This document shows positions 44,922-56,576 of a stretch of DNA of 64,000 nucleotides, in pieces. The position numbers and the translations under genes were made by a program. Every line of letters starts with the position of its first letter. Positions within the stretch are counted from its first letter, which is position 1. The DNA is from Bremia lactucae. Lineage: Eukaryota > Oomycota > Peronosporomycetes > Peronosporales > Peronosporaceae. Under the pieces are notes generated by a model. It was not told where the DNA came from. It made no database searches and saw only the letters and a list, made by a program, of their open reading frames with translations. The stretch is from assembly GCF_004359215.1 (NCBI RefSeq), contig NC_090621.1:62001-126000 (forward strand). The letters are read 5' to 3'.

Positions 44922-47900
44922 TTACGCGATCTTGTCGCCTAAAGACTTGATTCGAGACCCTTTGGTCATCAATTGCTGTTGCGTATACTCCCACAGCACC
45001 AAAGCTCCGCTCACATGCACATTTAGGGACCGGACAAGCCCAAACTGAGGTATTTCCACGCATACGTCCACAAGTTGCAAGATTTCCAGCGGAATTCCTT
45101 CTTTCTCACAACCCAGCACCAGCACCATCTTACGCGGCAGCATGTAGTCTACAAGACTCACACTCGATGTCGTCTGTTCCACTGCAACAATCGAATAGCC
45201 CTCGCTTTTCCATCGAACCAGTGCGTCCTGCAACATTTTGCCTTGTGGCCGAACTTCTTCCAATGGTATCCACTTGTGAGCCGTGGCGCTGACCGATGCG
45301 AACGTACGGTCTTCTTGAATCAAACGAAGATTGGGCACAATCAGCTTTTGTGCATTTAAAATCTCACACGTTCGCGCTAGTCCAGCCAAATTCGGGATCT
45401 TGTCTACCAAACTAGCACACATGATAATGGGCTGTCGAGGTCGTTCACGTGCATTGAAAGAGTCCCCATGATGCACGACATCGAATCGCATTGCTAGCGG
45501 TAGAACACGTTCATCTAGCAGCAGTGTCGTCGTATCAATTTTACGCTGGACATTCTTCAGAGCTTTCCAAGAATTATTCATTGTCACGTTGCTAGATTTC
45601 TGCTGTAATGATGTCGAAGGATAGTGTTCAAGCTGATACTGCGCATAGAGCTCGTTCATGGCCGTTTGAAGCTGGTCTCGAAAACAAAGCGCATCGTCTC
45701 GAGGCAACAGCTCTCCAAACTCACTAATAAAGCCACTAGACAACATACCAAGCAACGAACATTCGTAATTTGGATAGAAGTCTTCTAATTGACGCGCTTG
45801 GCGTCGACGCAGGCGTTTGGAATCCTTATTTGTACTCAAAAACTGCGCCGTCCCTTTTAAAAATCGAAGACCTGGAGTATCGTGACCACGCAATTCGAGT
45901 TGATGGATATGACGCGGAAGAATCGTCATCACGAGATACTGAGCTAAAGCGCGTGTGTATCCATGGGACGTACCCAGCCACGGCAGCATCGTTTCAAGCA
46001 GGTCTCCAACTTCCACATCATTGCTTGGATCGTCTAGCTGAGCGTGAACGAGGTACGCGGACACAAGCAACAACGACGCACTCGCTTGTGGCATGAGGTT
46101 GGCATCTTCAAGCATGGGCAGCAGAAAGCCCGAGCACATTTCTCGAGGGAATCGCAATGTCATGCGCATCGCAAACAGCTCCATGTAGTAGCGTACACTA
46201 GGCAAATGAGGCATCGCAAACAAAGATTGAAGCATCGCAAGCGATTCTTGAAGCCGCGTGTTGGTCACGTGTTTGCTCATGACGCATAAAGCCTGCCAAG
46301 ATCGCAGTTGTTTGCCAAATCCGTCACTGTTTAACATGTGCGGCTTCTGCCAATCTGACGTCATGTTAATTCGGACAAATCGCACGACAAGTGCGTCCAT
46401 TAGCTGGTGCATATCCTTATTCAAAGAGGCTGTATCAACCGCTACATCCTCGAGAAAACTTAGCACCACAAGTCGCACAAATCGATCCTTAGCATGGCTT
46501 GTAATAGCTGAAACTTGATTGTTTTCATTATCAATCGGAAAATCTTGAAATCCTTGGCACGAAGTACTTGCATCCATCGTCAGTTGTTCCTTTTCATCAA
46601 TCACTGGTTCCTTGAATAGCAGCAATGCAATCACCTCATCAATAAACGAAATAGCCATCAATGGATGCGCACGCCACGTTTGACATAAGCGGCATGCCAT
46701 GTGAAAAATCACATTGGGCCGATGTCTCGCGCCAAAGCCAATAAAGCGCGCGATCCAGCGCTTCATTGTGCCGTTTAACTCTGTTTGCAGAAGAAATGCC
46801 GGTTGAAAAATACAAAGAATGACAGCTCTAGTGAGAGCATCAGGTTTGGCCTTGCTATCGTTGTACGCGGTCCAGACTGTTTCCAATAAAGTGTCGACGT
46901 GTGTAGCGTCGGTAAAAGCTTTCATCAAAGTGCCAGCGAGTTGTGACAGCGTTAGCTTGAGCACATTTATTATCGGAATCAATGCTAACGGATCCATGCC
47001 TGCAATCGGCAAAGCGTTTATACAAGTGTCAAATGTATCTCGCAGGAGCTTTGTGCTAATAAATGAGGAGGATGCGACGACTTGATGAAGCAAGTCCCAC
47101 TTGCTCGCAGCCAAGGTAATCGCACAACGAGCATCAGTCTTTCCTTTGAATCGTCGACTCGTGTCAAGCGAAAGGAGAAGAGGAAGAAGACGCTCAGTCT
47201 CAAACGCACGCAGTGAGTCGACAGCAGATGCGTTGCTTCCAACGATTGACAAACATGTTGCTGCTAACGCTACATTAAAAATGGATTGATCAGCAGCAGC
47301 TGCTAGGATGTCCTTCAGCTCCTCGCATAGCGCATCAAGGCGATTTATGTCGTGCACATGTCCCGTCAAAGTCATCTGGTGCGTGCTCATTTGGACTAAT
47401 ACAGAGGCTCCAGAGGTCACAAGCTCCGTAAGATCTTCTTGTATTTCAACTCGAGGCGTGACTTTTGAAGACACGTTTTCTAGCCAATTCCGGAAAACTG
47501 TCATGGCCAATTCGAATAGGTAGGAGAAGCTGAATCGTCCACTATAAAAAGCCTCGCGGTCGAATGAGAATGCGAATCGTTGCGACGAGGGGCAATTGGC
47601 CTCAAGGTCTTGGACTTGAGCTTCAAACTTGGCAACTAGAATCACAAGCCGTCGTTTGCTTACCTCATTATGTATTTTATTCGACAGCAATGCGCTGAGC
47701 GGAGTCCGCGATACGACTTCTTGCCGATGAATTGATGGATCTAGATACGACGCCTCAGTATTACTTTCGACATCAGCTGTTAATAACATAAGCCTCGCTA
47801 GTTGAGTTGGACTCAGGATATCATCAGTATTATCTCCTGCATGAAGCTGGAGATATCGTTGCACTGCAGTAGCTAGCTCGTTTGAGAAACAATAGGAGTT

Positions 47901-49904
47901 ATTGACTGAAGCAGAAGCTTTAATCCACGATAGATATTTTATTAGAGTCGCGCCATCGTCCGTCAACAGGATACGGAAGGGGTAGATATGAAAAATACGT
48001 GCTAGTGCTGACAGCGACAGCGCCGATGCATTTACAAAGCCTCCTGTTAGTGCATGAGTCAGTGCACATAGCATTTTACTTCGCATTGCTTGCGAAAATG
48101 ACTGCATCGCATGGACATCAAGCAATATATAGAGTTGATCCACCGCTCTTGTACTCAATTGAATCTCACAAGAGGCAAAGATTGCTTTATGCATCAGATA
48201 AAGCGACTGAAATACTTGCAATAGACTCAATAAAGCTTCAGGTGAGTGACTCGTTACATTCTTGCCAAAAATCGCTTCATTCACTGCAAATACAAAGTCA
48301 TCCAGCACATGCTTCTTCTTCTTCACAACGATCTGAAACGCGAGGAAGGTGGCTAAGAAACGAGAGACCACGACCTGAAAACGAGCACGGTGGGCATTTT
48401 TATAAAGCACCGGGTCGTTACAAGCCCGTAACAAGTCTTGAAACACAAAAAGCTGAAAGTTTGGCAAGCACGTGAAGGATGAGGTAGCGTCAATACTTGT
48501 GCTACTAGTAGTTGTCTTGTCCCAACACTCGAGACAGGTCTTCATAAAATTTGACATAAACAAACGCTTGACAGCGGGGTTGTCGTGTGCAAATAATCGT
48601 AGTAAGAGGCTTTGCATCCAGTCAAACGTGAACTGTATCGGCCACTCCTTCCAGTCTAGATGCTTCTTTGACTCGTTATACACAACAAGATTGGTCACTA
48701 GTAACTCTGCAATTTGAGGCCAAACTTGCTCAATTAAATGTGGTTCATGGTGCACTTGTACCACTTCCGAGGCTGTGAGAAACTTTTGCCATGTACTCCT
48801 GCACGTCTCTTGCATTTCCCATTCGAAATCTGGAGGAATCAACTCTTTATCAAGACTACAATCCATCAATGCAAGCTTGAGGATCTGAATCCCTTGTTTA
48901 CGCACTAACGCATCATTGTGTCGTAATGCAAAGCACACTAGCTGCTGAAACTTGGCAGAAGCAATAACCTCCCGTGAGGCTTTTGAAAGAATAACACACA
49001 CTAAGTATAGCAGTTCTTTAGGGCTCTTGATCATCTCCCGAGGATTCCAAGCATCTAGCACTAATTCAAGCAATTGTCCATGCATTTCACGTCCGTCCTT
49101 GGTATCTAGCAGTGTCGGTATATTGTATAACACTAATGCCCGTAGAAATCTCGGTTGAGCACTCCAGTTATTAATTGCTAGCTTACAGATCTGTACCATG
49201 TCCACAGCCTGGAGACCTCGTCGCTGCAAAAGCTCTAGCAATCTGCACAGAGCGTTATAAGTAATCTCGGAATCTCTGTGTTCACGCAGTAGCCTGTAAA
49301 CCTCAGTAAACAGCTTTTGAATCGCTTCTTGGTCTGTTTGTGTCTCTAGTAGTATACGCAAAAAATTAAGCGCCGCTTGATGTAGCAAAGCGTGGCGTTC
49401 TAGTGTCAGCAATGGAAGCACCACGTCTGTCGTCACGCTGCTATTCAAGAGTCAGGTTTTCTGAGTTTCTGATGCCACAATCGACTGTAAGTACTCATCA
49501 AGCAAAATAGTCGATGCCACTAGCGTAAAGTGGAAACGATTGACGCTCTCTAGGTCAGTAAGAGCTGTTGGAAGAGGCGTCAAGAGTGACAGAAGCACTC
49601 GTGCATCTTCTATAAAAAGGTCCTGGACTTCGTTAACATGCAAAGTAAGACCTAGTGCTACAAGCTCATACTGCGCCTCTTTTGCTTTCACGTCAAGCTC
49701 CACGGAGCCGTGATGAGCTCGTTGGAAGCGTTGCCATCGCTTCCACGCCGCGGAGATGATGTCCATGACTGTGGCGACAATTTGATTGGACAAAACTACT
49801 CGCAGTAACTGTAGCCATTCCACAAAGTAACCCGTTCGTGATGCACTTCTGTCCATGTTGCGGCAACATCTTACTCGTGGAACCTGATGTGCGTGGGTAG
49901 CCAT
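44922..49904 (-). CDS. TARBP1: TARBP1/TRM3-type tRNA (guanosine-18-2'-O)-methyltransferase, two exons, 1642 aa
   Basis: Exon 1 is 49904-49495, the intron 49494-49441 (54 bp, donor GTACTT, branch-like CCTGACT, acceptor AATAG) and exon 2 49440-44922. Splicing removes the in-frame TGA at 49454-49452 and gives a protein almost the length of human TARBP1 (1621). Most of the protein is a helical-repeat region. The catalytic SpoU/SPOUT domain is in the last 170 residues: NLAGLARTCEILNA (motif 1), VLVLGCEKEGIPLEILQ (motif 2) and CVEIPQFGLVRSLNVHVSGA (motif 3). The enzyme transfers a methyl group from S-adenosylmethionine to the ribose of G18 in tRNA; yeast Trm3 is the counterpart. Exon 1 overlaps POLR3K exon 1 on the other strand. 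Confidence 0.92.
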
Positions 49905-50293
49905 CTTCCATGTCGTGTATCCATTAAAGTAATGAACCGTTTTAACTTTTTTTCATAGACCGACGGCATGCGTTTCTTTTGCCAAACGTGTCCGTACTTG
50001 TTCCAGATTAACGATAAAGTTGAAAAGAAGGTCCCACTCCAGCGCAAGCAGGTGGACGACGTGCTTGGTGGCGACGAAGCATGGGAGAATGTTGACCAGA
50101 CGGAAAGTACGTCGCTTAATTTGACTTATTTTACACTACAACAGTTTAAATTCGACTATCATTGTTGCCAGCCCGTTGTCCGCACTGCGAATTCAACAAG
50201 GCATACTTTATGCAGATTCAAATTCGGTCAGCTGATGAACCCTCCACGACCTTTTACAAGTGTGTACAGTGCAAGAAACAGTGGAACGACTAA
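49841..50293 (+). CDS. POLR3K: POLR3K/RPC11, RNA polymerase III small subunit, three exons, 105 aa
   Basis: Exons are 49841-49888, 49959-50106 and 50172-50293; introns are 70 bp (donor GTGCGT) and 65 bp (donor GTACGT). The N-terminal zinc ribbon reads MHFCPCCGNILLVE, then MRFFCQTCPYLFQI. The linker contains KKVPLQRKQVDDVLGGDEAW. The C-terminal TFIIS-like ribbon reads RCPHCEFNKAYFMQIQIRSA, then the catalytic RSADEPSTTFYKCVQC, with the conserved DE pair of RPC11. Its length matches the family (108 in human). RPC11 provides RNA cleavage and supports termination and reinitiation in Pol III. Exon 1 (48 bp) lies entirely within TARBP1 exon 1 on the opposite strand. The gene converges with the RecQ gene, 30 bp away. 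Confidence 0.93.
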
Positions 50294-50323
50294 TACTAGA
50301 TGAATTCAATACGAACGCAAACT

Positions 50324-51895
50324 TTATTTTTGCGGACATTTCGACTCCTGAACGCATAAATACGATTTAGACTTCAAATGTGCTACGTTCTGAAAGCGTT
50401 GGCAATTGTCGCACGTCTGATTGCACTCAGAGCGATGAAATTCTTGCCCAAAGTACGAAATTAGCAACTGGCGACGGCACGTTGTATTGTCCTCACAGTA
50501 CGCAACCATTGATCGGAGCTTTTCCATGTGGATAGCACGTGACTTTTTCGTCAGGCCCTTTTGAGGCATGGACAATATATTGCGCAATTTGCAGACGTCA
50601 CCGGCACTATAAAAGAGAATGCACTGCGAAGTGTTGCCATCTCGCCCCGCACGCCCAGCTTCTTGGTAATAGCCTTCAATGGACTTGGCAATGGAAAAAT
50701 GAATCACGTAGCGAACATTCAGCTTATCAATGCCCATGCCATACGCGATCGTGGCGCATACAATACTCAATTGACCCTTTTGCCACGCTTCTTGGACCAT
50801 ATGGCGGTCCGTTGCCGACTGTCCAGCATGGTAGAAATCCGCACTTAATCCACGGTCAAAGAGATAGTCAGCTACGTCTTCACAGTCTTGCTTGGTCATG
50901 CAGTAGACAATTCCCACGGCCTCGGGGGCAAAAGAACTCGAAATGACAGTATATAACGCCTCCATGGCCTTCTTTTCCCCACCGCGAGGTTTATCACGCA
51001 CCTCAAAGGTGAGGTTTTTTCGATTAAAACTCGTAGAAAACACATTCCCTCTCGAAATGAGTAACGACTTTCGGACGTGGTCAATGACCTTGGGCGGCGC
51101 GGTTGCTGTCAAGGCCATTAATGGCACACTAGGAAAAGTTCGCTTGAGCAATCCCAATTGGCTATAATCAGGCCGAAAGTCATGACCCCACATGCTTACA
51201 CAATGCGCTTCATCAATCACAAACCGAGCGAGCATCTGATTCTGATCCAAGAGTTTAAACACTTCAATCATTTCGGGAGACTTAATAACCTTCTCAGGGG
51301 TTACGTAAAGTAGCTTGAGACTCGGTATCGCTCGACATAACTCTGCCATAATTGAGCGTTTTAACGTCAATGACGTGTGACTGGTTAAAAAGGCTGCAGG
51401 GATGCCACAATTTGAATTTTGGACCAATGCCGTGACTTGGTCCTGGATAAGCGACAAGAGCGGGGATACGACGATAGTTACGCCTTGGCTCAGCACGGCT
51501 GGGAGCTGGTAGCATAGACTTTTGCCTCCACCTGTGGGCATGAGCACAAAGCAGTCTTCTCCACGCAACGTAGCTTCGATCACCTCCTTCTGGTTCTTTC
51601 GAAATCCGACGTTGCCGAAAATCACTTGATTTGCTTGGGCCAGGATGTCAGACACTGATCCAGACGTCACTTTCGTTCGCTTATTTACTTGTGGGGCTTT
51701 TTTTGACGCCACTGGGCGGCGTCTGCTCTGTTGTATTAATTGAAGTGCCGTATTCGGCTCCCTGTTTTCAATGTCATCGTCGGAATCCTCGTAGAACGAG
51801 CGCTGACGCTTTGGTCGAATGGATTTGCTTAGAGGTGCATTGTCAAGCGTGAGGTCGATGGCATCGATCTTTTTGGTTGCTGCTCGCACAAGCAT
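50324..51895 (-). CDS. RecQ-family DNA helicase, short form, 523 aa
   Basis: Single exon from ATG 51895. The N-terminal 80 residues are polar with a basic patch (SIRPKRQRSF). Helicase motifs are all present: motif 0 FRKNQKEVIEATLRGED, Walker A MPTGGGKSLCYQLP, VVSPLLSLIQDQV, the RecQ-type DEAH box VIDEAHCVSMWGHDFRPDY, ALTATA, and motif VI GYYQEAGRAGRDGN. The zinc-binding part has CRRQLLISYFGQEF and CNQTCDNCQ. The protein ends 20 residues later, so there is no winged-helix RQC and no HRDC domain. This resembles short RecQ1/RecQ5-type proteins. It unwinds DNA 3' to 5' in repair and recombination by family knowledge. The exact orthology is not clear to me. Confidence 0.9.
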   Translation of the reverse strand: MLVRAATKKIDAIDLTLDNAPLSKSIRPKRQRSFYEDSDDDIENREPNTALQLIQQSRRRPVASKKAPQVNKRTKVTSGSVSDILAQANQVIFGNVGFRKNQKEVIEATLRGEDCFVLMPTGGGKSLCYQLPAVLSQGVTIVVSPLLSLIQDQVTALVQNSNCGIPAAFLTSHTSLTLKRSIMAELCRAIPSLKLLYVTPEKVIKSPEMIEVFKLLDQNQMLARFVIDEAHCVSMWGHDFRPDYSQLGLLKRTFPSVPLMALTATAPPKVIDHVRKSLLISRGNVFSTSFNRKNLTFEVRDKPRGGEKKAMEALYTVISSSFAPEAVGIVYCMTKQDCEDVADYLFDRGLSADFYHAGQSATDRHMVQEAWQKGQLSIVCATIAYGMGIDKLNVRYVIHFSIAKSIEGYYQEAGRAGRDGNTSQCILFYSAGDVCKLRNILSMPQKGLTKKSRAIHMEKLRSMVAYCEDNTTCRRQLLISYFGQEFHRSECNQTCDNCQRFQNVAHLKSKSYLCVQESKCPQK

Positions 51896-52029
51896 CGGAG
51901 CCTATTTTCACAAAAGCTGTGCGCGGATAAAAGAATATAAAATGAATTTCTAATTATATTTTGCATTTAAAATCTGTAATTTCGTTTTTTTTCTCACTAA
52001 CTAAAATCTGCACAAACTAGGGCATTCAC
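51896..52029. other. Intergenic, RecQ upstream region and edge of the gene island
   Basis: AT-rich. Repeats begin at 52030. Confidence 0.5.
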
Positions 52030-52187
52030 TGTAATAGGGATAATTGTTACTTGAAATTAACACGAAAGGCTGTTACTAGATACATTTTCTAAAAAGGCAG
52101 ATAATATTTGAGGAATATTACTTTACATAGTAACATTGGAAAGCTTATGCATTGTTAGATTCAGGCCTTTATATCTACTTGCTCCGC
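52030..52187 (+). repeat. Diverged duplicate of the Copia LTR 5' part
   Basis: Starts TGTAATAGGGATAATTGTTAC and is colinear with 52188-52345 (AAATTAACAC, GGCAGATAATATT / GGAAGGTAATATT, AAGCTTAT). It is a 158-bp head-to-tail partner of the next LTR. Confidence 0.65.
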
Positions 52188-52649
52188 TGTAATGGGGTGT
52201 ATCATTACATGAAATTAACACTTGAAGGTTATTAATTAATATTATCAAAAAGGAAGGTAATATTTAGATAATATTACATTAAGTAGTAATATTCAGTAAG
52301 CTTATCCATTGGTAGATATAGGCCATTACAGCTAAGCTACTTGCTCTGCGGACCAGTCAGCGCTGGACACGCGCAAAGAGAGAGAGACAGATAAGATTTT
52401 GTTTGCATGTTTTTGTTGAAACAGTGCGACTACTGATGTGACAGGGCGCGACTGTTGATAGGACAGGACATAACTGATGGTGAAAAGAAGCGACCATTTG
52501 GGACGGGCAAGGTGATCTAAAGAAACCTACGCAGGAGAGATTGAAGGTAACGGATAGCAAAGGTAACGGACAGCGAAGGTAATTAAAGACACAAGCTCAA
52601 ATACATTTAGTTCTCAATCTACTTCCTACCTCTAAGCCCGTGTTCAACA
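52188..52649 (+). repeat. Copia 5' LTR
   Basis: Starts TGTAATGGGGTGTATCATTACA and ends GTGTTCAACA directly before a primer binding site, giving 462 bp. Its first 170 bp are clearly homologous to the family A LTR start, although family A LTRs stand next to Gypsy pol. Confidence 0.65.
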
Positions 52650-52666
52650 GTTATGAGCCCAAGCGC
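52650..52666 (+). promoter_or_regulatory. Primer binding site, half-tRNA(iMet) type
   Basis: GTTATGAGCCCAAGCGC follows the LTR end. Its complement contains GGGCTCATAAC, the anticodon arm sequence of initiator tRNA-Met (CAU anticodon). Drosophila copia is known to prime from the same internal region. The gag ATG (52653) lies inside this site. Confidence 0.55.
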
Positions 52667-55600
52667 AAACAACTCACCTACTCATCAGCACGCCCAGACA
52701 CGCGTTGCCGCTAAAACAGACGCAACCATTCCCAACGTGGTCGCTGACCCGTTCGTTCTGGACGAGGAGACGCGATCGGTTCCGGGCTCGCGCGAGGCCC
52801 AAGATAGCGCGAGCTGTGTCTCCGATGCGAGCTCTGAGCGAATGGATAGACTTGAGGGACTCCTCGCAGAGTTGGCGCAGCAGCAAGTCCAGTTCATGAA
52901 AAACCAGCTGAAGGTGCAAGATCAAATGAGTCGCCATGCTCAAGCTGCGCCTACAACACCCTACGAGCACCCATTTAATGGATCAAGCGCGTTTACCGAC
53001 TTTATACAAGCGCGTGACCGTCGAATGGGGATGGGCTCGCTCGATAAGCCCATGCAACAAGCACGCATGCCGCCGCCTCATGAGCCGCCGCAACGAATGC
53101 GCGCGCCTCCCAATCAGCCGCCTCAACAAGATGAGCGGTATCAGCCGCCCGCTCTGTCGCAACCTTTTGCGACACCAGACGGTTATGGGTTGAAGATACC
53201 TAAGCTTCGAGACCTGGACTGGCATGGATTTGCTAAGTTCACGGGTAAGGAGACTTACCCCGCCGACTTTAAAGCATGGGGAATGCGTTTGCTGCAGCGT
53301 CTTGGCGCAGCCCAGATGATGAGCGGGGGTCATAGGCCGGAGGAGTTCAAGATTCTTGCATTGGGCGGTAAGCTGGAAGGCCCAGCACTCAGCTACTACG
53401 AAAATATGCTACCTGTATAGTCTGCTGTGTCGAATACACTTGAGAACGTCATGAACAGCATGCTGATGCTGTACTTGACTCCTTTACCATCTACGAAAGG
53501 GATCGAGCTCATGACGAGAGAAAAGGAGCACAGCAAGACATGGCCTGAGCATTACCAGTACCTGGTCTACGTGGCGGAGCGATCTGGCAACTCGGAGCAG
53601 AGTGTTTTGGAATGCCTTTGCAAGTCAGCGCCTGGACAAATCAAGACTGCAACGTTGACAAGGCTGAATGCGCATCAAACGGACTATCTAGTGCAAGCCG
53701 CTGAGCTTGTTGCATTTGCAATAGACTTCGACATCCGCATGGGGAAGCCGAAGGTCGAAGGAGGAAGCAGCCGAGCGGGACGAACAAGCCGCGATCAAGC
53801 AGGTCAACTACCCAACGGCCCTAGAAGAGATCAAGTCGGGCGCGGAGGAAGATCTGTCGCAAGGGTGTCAAGTACCGAGACACGTACATGTTACGGATGC
53901 GGTGAGACTGGCCACATTAAAGTCAAAAGCCCCAAGCAACGAAGTGGTGAAAATGCGACTTCAAACCGAGTCGCGTTAGCCATTGGTACTGGTACAAAAG
54001 CTGACTCCGACTCGTGGACATTGGACAGCGGGTCGAGCGTGCACCTTGTAAAAGATGTGAAAATGCTCAAGAATGCAATTGATTGTGATCAATCGTGCCG
54101 CGCAGCAAACAACACGATGGTTCGAGTGCCAAAAAAGGGATCGAACGAGCTGGGGACGATTGTCAATGAAAACCCTGATAATGTGGATGCACCAATGTGC
54201 ATCTCATACACATGGGTTGGTCACAAATGTGAACCACACCCGAGTGCTGGGTCTAATTACTTTAATTTAGCAGCTGACCACCCCCTTAAGCACACCAAGT
54301 GTACTTAACGGGGACTGTGTAACATTAGGGCAACTTTAACCCGTTACATAAAACATCATAAAAAATATGTTCACTGTATGGAAGCCATTCCGCTGCATCT
54401 AAAAGTCAACACTTATTCCTTAAGAATCGTCTTTAGATCGCCCAATTCGCCTTCAGAACATCACACCCTCTAAGTTATATTAGGGAATCGCTGTAGCCAA
54501 ACACCATAATTATCTACATAAGATTAGTGCAATGAGCGTGACTGAAGGAGGTTATAGTTGACCCTAGGCGAGGTTTATTATGCTGAGAACCTTGCTGATA
54601 ATATCATTAGCTATGGGATATTGGAAGAGCGTAGTGTGTTTCTCGAGCGAGACGGCAATCAAAGCTATGTGGTGCGCCAGGATGATGGTATGAAAATATT
54701 CAAGTGTTCCGCCGCCACAACATGTTAACAGTTGACGTAATGGGTGAAATGACAAAGGAGGCGCGAGTTCAAGTTGTTAGCTCAGCCTTGCCACAAGGTT
54801 ACGATGGAAGTGATGAAGCTGTAATGAGTACAACCCTAGTGGAGCTGCACCAGAGGCTTGGTCACCTTGGATATGACACTGTCAAGCGGATGGCTGACTC
54901 TATGAGATCGGGAATTCATTTAACAGACCGATCCAGGCCGAATTCTCTTACTTGTGCGGAAGGCAAATAGAGCTAAAACAACCAGTCCAAGAAGGATACA
55001 GGCAAGAACGCACCGATTGACAAGCTTGGTGGCGTGATCGGCAGTGATATCAAGGGACCAATGACACCGATAGACCGGCGTGGTAATCGATACCTAATTA
55101 ACTTCGTCGACTACTCAACCAATTACGTCCGCGTGTTCGTGGCCAAGAACAAGATTGAGGCGACTAAGAACTTTAAACATTTCCTGCTTTATTTCGAGAA
55201 GAGGTTTAGTTGTCGAATCCATGTGCTGCGCACGGAGGGTGGTAAGGAGTATGCTAATGTCGATCCGTTCTGCAAGTCAGCTGGTGTAAGGCGTCAAGTG
55301 AGTAAGGTTTCAAATCAAGCATCGAACGGAAAGGCTGAAAGAATGCACAGGACGATACTCAACATGGCAAGATGCATGCTGTTTGCGAGCGGGCTCCCTT
55401 TGTTCTTTTGGGGGGGACGCCGTTGAGTACGCGGCTTTTGTTTTGAGCCGAAGCTCGTGTAGCGCCAACCCTAAACGCCTTTCGTCACTCGAACTATTAA
55501 CCGGAACATTCCCGAACATGGCGGGGTTTTCTCCCTCTTTCCCTCAAATGTCTTCACATTTACAGCTAGAGGGCGAGCCCTCGGCTTTGAGTCAGATACA

Positions 55601-56576
55601 GAGATTTTAGGGTTGGCATAGATGCCGTTAAGTGGTCCTGTACCTGACCGATCAGGGCATTGTTACATTTGGGAGCTCCTGTTCAACGTACAGGGATCTT
55701 GGAAAGAAAACATGGAAGCCAAGACCTCAAGTTGGAATAATCGTTGGCAACATGATGAAACTAAGGTCTTCAAAGTCTATCTGCCGAAGGAGAAAATTGT
55801 GATAACTACTCAGCGTATTCGAAATGTCGAGACATTCAAGAGCGCGCAGAACGCGCAGCTATAGAAACAGATTGAGCACGAAGATTCCATGCTGCGGCGC
55901 GCCGAAATGAATTGTGACGAAACCCCGAAGCGGAAGGAGCCTGCAGAGCCAAAGAAGAAAAATTCGATGGTAGAAGAAAATTCGGTACCGAGAAACAACT
56001 CTATCCCGACTGTAGAAATGATGGTGATGTAGAGCCGCTGTCAGAGGATGGACGGACGCAAGCTCAGATGCAAACACGCAACATGGGTACCAAGCACGTG
56101 CCGGTATATGGTCTGAGAACCATTACGATTAAGGACCCCAAGAGCTTCCACGGAGCGATAAAAGACCCTCGAGTCAAGCATTGGGAGGAGGCAATGCGCA
56201 CAGAGATTGACGCATTGGAGCAAAACGATACGTGGGAAGTGATACTTAAGCCGCGCGAAGCAAAGTTACTTCATAGTAAGTGGGTTTACAAGCTCAAGAC
56301 GCACGCTGACGGCACTATCGAAAGATACAAGGCGAGGCTGGTGGCACGAGGAGATGAACAAGTATATTAACTGTACCGTTTTCCGTAGTGGTGTCGATTA
56401 CACCTATACTTTCTCGGCCGTAATGGAAATGGTTCCTGGCAAGGAGATTCTTGCAGTGTCAAGGATATGGAGAGTACCTCCGCAACATGACGACGTGTAA
56501 GCGCTTATGTCAAAGCCGACAAAGAAGAAGGCTTGGAGATACTCCTCCATATCCCGCAGGGTATGGAACTTGAAGC
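52653..56576 (+). pseudogene. Ty1/Copia gag-pol, degenerate and interrupted
   Basis: Gag is open from ATG 52653 to a TAG at 53418-53420, then continues in the same frame from 53421. It contains a knuckle-like CYGCGETGHIKVKS, in which the last Cys is Ser. The protease has DSGSS near 54030. A family B LTR piece and unrelated sequence interrupt it at about 54170-54560. The integrase has the pre-core LHQRLGHLGYDTVKRM (54850) and core 55034-55426 (VDYSTNYVRVF; the second acidic motif reads LRTEGGKEY instead of the usual SDNG; NGKAERMHRTILNMAR). The RT begins at 56068-56370 (WEEAMRTEIDALEQNDTWE, ERYKARLVARG) and decays to about 56576, where a family B LTR cuts it. RNase H is missing. Confidence 0.85.
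54168..54348 (-). repeat. Family B LTR 5' part inserted in the Copia element, minus orientation
   Basis: Its reverse complement starts TGTAACGGGTTAAAGTTGCCC and carries GTACACTTGGTGTGCTTAAG and TAATTAGACCCAGCAC. The rest of the LTR is missing. Confidence 0.8.

Noticed and set aside
49452..49454. TGA separating two same-frame minus ORFs, at first read as a nonsense mutation in TARBP1
   Set aside because: A 54-bp intron (49494-49441) with donor, branch-like site and acceptor removes it and keeps phase, and gives the family length.
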